From contig JAPKEY010000098.1 of the NCBI GenBank assembly GCA_028821815.1, positions 1 through 5,896 on the forward strand: DNA of 5,896 bases, written 5' to 3'. The translations under genes were made by a program, and so were the position numbers. Source of the stretch: Candidatus Poseidoniales archaeon. Lineage in GTDB: Archaea; Thermoplasmatota; Poseidoniia; Poseidoniales; Thalassarchaeaceae. The notes below the pieces were generated by a model. It ran no database searches, was not told the DNA's origin, and saw nothing but the letters and a program-made list of their open reading frames with translations. Positions 5,719 to 5,896 of this stretch are shown here, piece after piece. Position 1 is the stretch's first letter, and each line of letters opens with the position of its first letter.

Positions 5719-5896
5719 CTAACCTATGCTGCCTTCCATCTCGAGCGCCATCAATTTGTTGAGTTCAACCGCGTATTCCATTGGCAACTCTCGAGTAAAT
5801 GGCTCGAAGAACCCGTTGACAATCAAGGCCAACGCTTGCTCTTCAGAATGTCCACGTGACATCAGATAGAACACCTGATTATCGCTCACCTTGGAG
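5719..5896 (-). CDS. sufB: Fe-S cluster scaffold subunit SufB (partial, C-terminal 58 residues)
   Basis: The minus strand from the window edge to the TAG at 5721-5719 encodes the last 58 residues of SufB; the rest lies beyond 5896. The diagnostic C-terminus is present: NQVFYLMSRGHSEEQALALI, then VNGFFEPFTRELPMEYAVEL, ending NKLMALEMEGSIG, which matches the near-invariant SufB ending (FYLMSRG, IVNGF, EPFTKELPMEYAVELNRLI, LEMEGSVG). SufB is the main cluster scaffold and sulfur acceptor of SufBC2D; the cysteine that accepts sulfur lies outside the window. sufD follows after 15 bp, so the two scaffold subunits are co-transcribed. sufC is not seen and is expected further upstream on the same strand. 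Confidence 0.95.
   Translation of the reverse strand, partial: SKVSDNQVFYLMSRGHSEEQALALIVNGFFEPFTRELPMEYAVELNKLMALEMEGSIG

Overview
The window reads as chromosomal DNA of a prokaryote of roughly 50% GC, with compact gene packing, ATG starts and purine-rich Shine-Dalgarno (SD) motifs of GGTGA, GAGGT and GGGGA type. My leading guess is an uncultured marine euryarchaeote (Poseidoniales/Marine Group II or a relative). This rests on the style of the Asp/Asn-rich PKD-like lipoprotein, the absence of convincing bacterial -35/-10 boxes and the GGTGA-type SD. It is weak evidence: the SUF genes are close to bacterial versions, and a bacterium (for example of the Bacteroidota/Rhodothermota sphere, where sufE followed by a DUF59 gene is common) cannot be excluded.

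Layout. Positions 1-571 (minus) hold the N-terminal 190 residues of a secreted lipoprotein that runs off the window. Positions 616-1533 (minus) encode an NDUFA9/NmrA-like atypical SDR NAD(P)-binding protein. Positions 1578-1653 (minus) are a tRNA-Thr(UGU) gene with encoded CCA. A 73-bp divergent spacer containing an inverted repeat follows. Then folD (1727-2587, plus) converges on the SUF operon with only 2 bp between the stop codons. The rest of the window is one minus-strand iron-sulfur assembly operon, in transcription order sufB (C-terminal 58 residues only), sufD, sufS, sufE and a MIP18/DUF59 gene (sufT-like).

How the genes work together. SufS removes sulfur from cysteine as a persulfide. 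SufE accepts it and passes it to the SufB-SufD scaffold, which with the ATPase SufC (not in the window, presumably upstream of sufB) builds Fe-S clusters. The DUF59 protein probably helps mature or deliver clusters. Gene spacing is tight: sufB-sufD 15 bp, sufS-sufE 4 bp, and sufE-sufT overlapping in ATGA. The one exception is a 60-bp gap between sufD and sufS. FolD supplies methylene- and methenyl-/formyl-tetrahydrofolate and is not mechanistically part of SUF.

The most interesting feature is in that sufD-sufS gap: three adjacent complementary GC-rich arms can form two mutually exclusive RNA hairpins, one of which runs into the sufS SD. This would suit control of sufS translation or an operator, but it is inference from sequence alone. 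I see no mobile element, CRISPR array, rRNA or clearly novel multigene system. No stretch longer than 300 bp lacks a gene.
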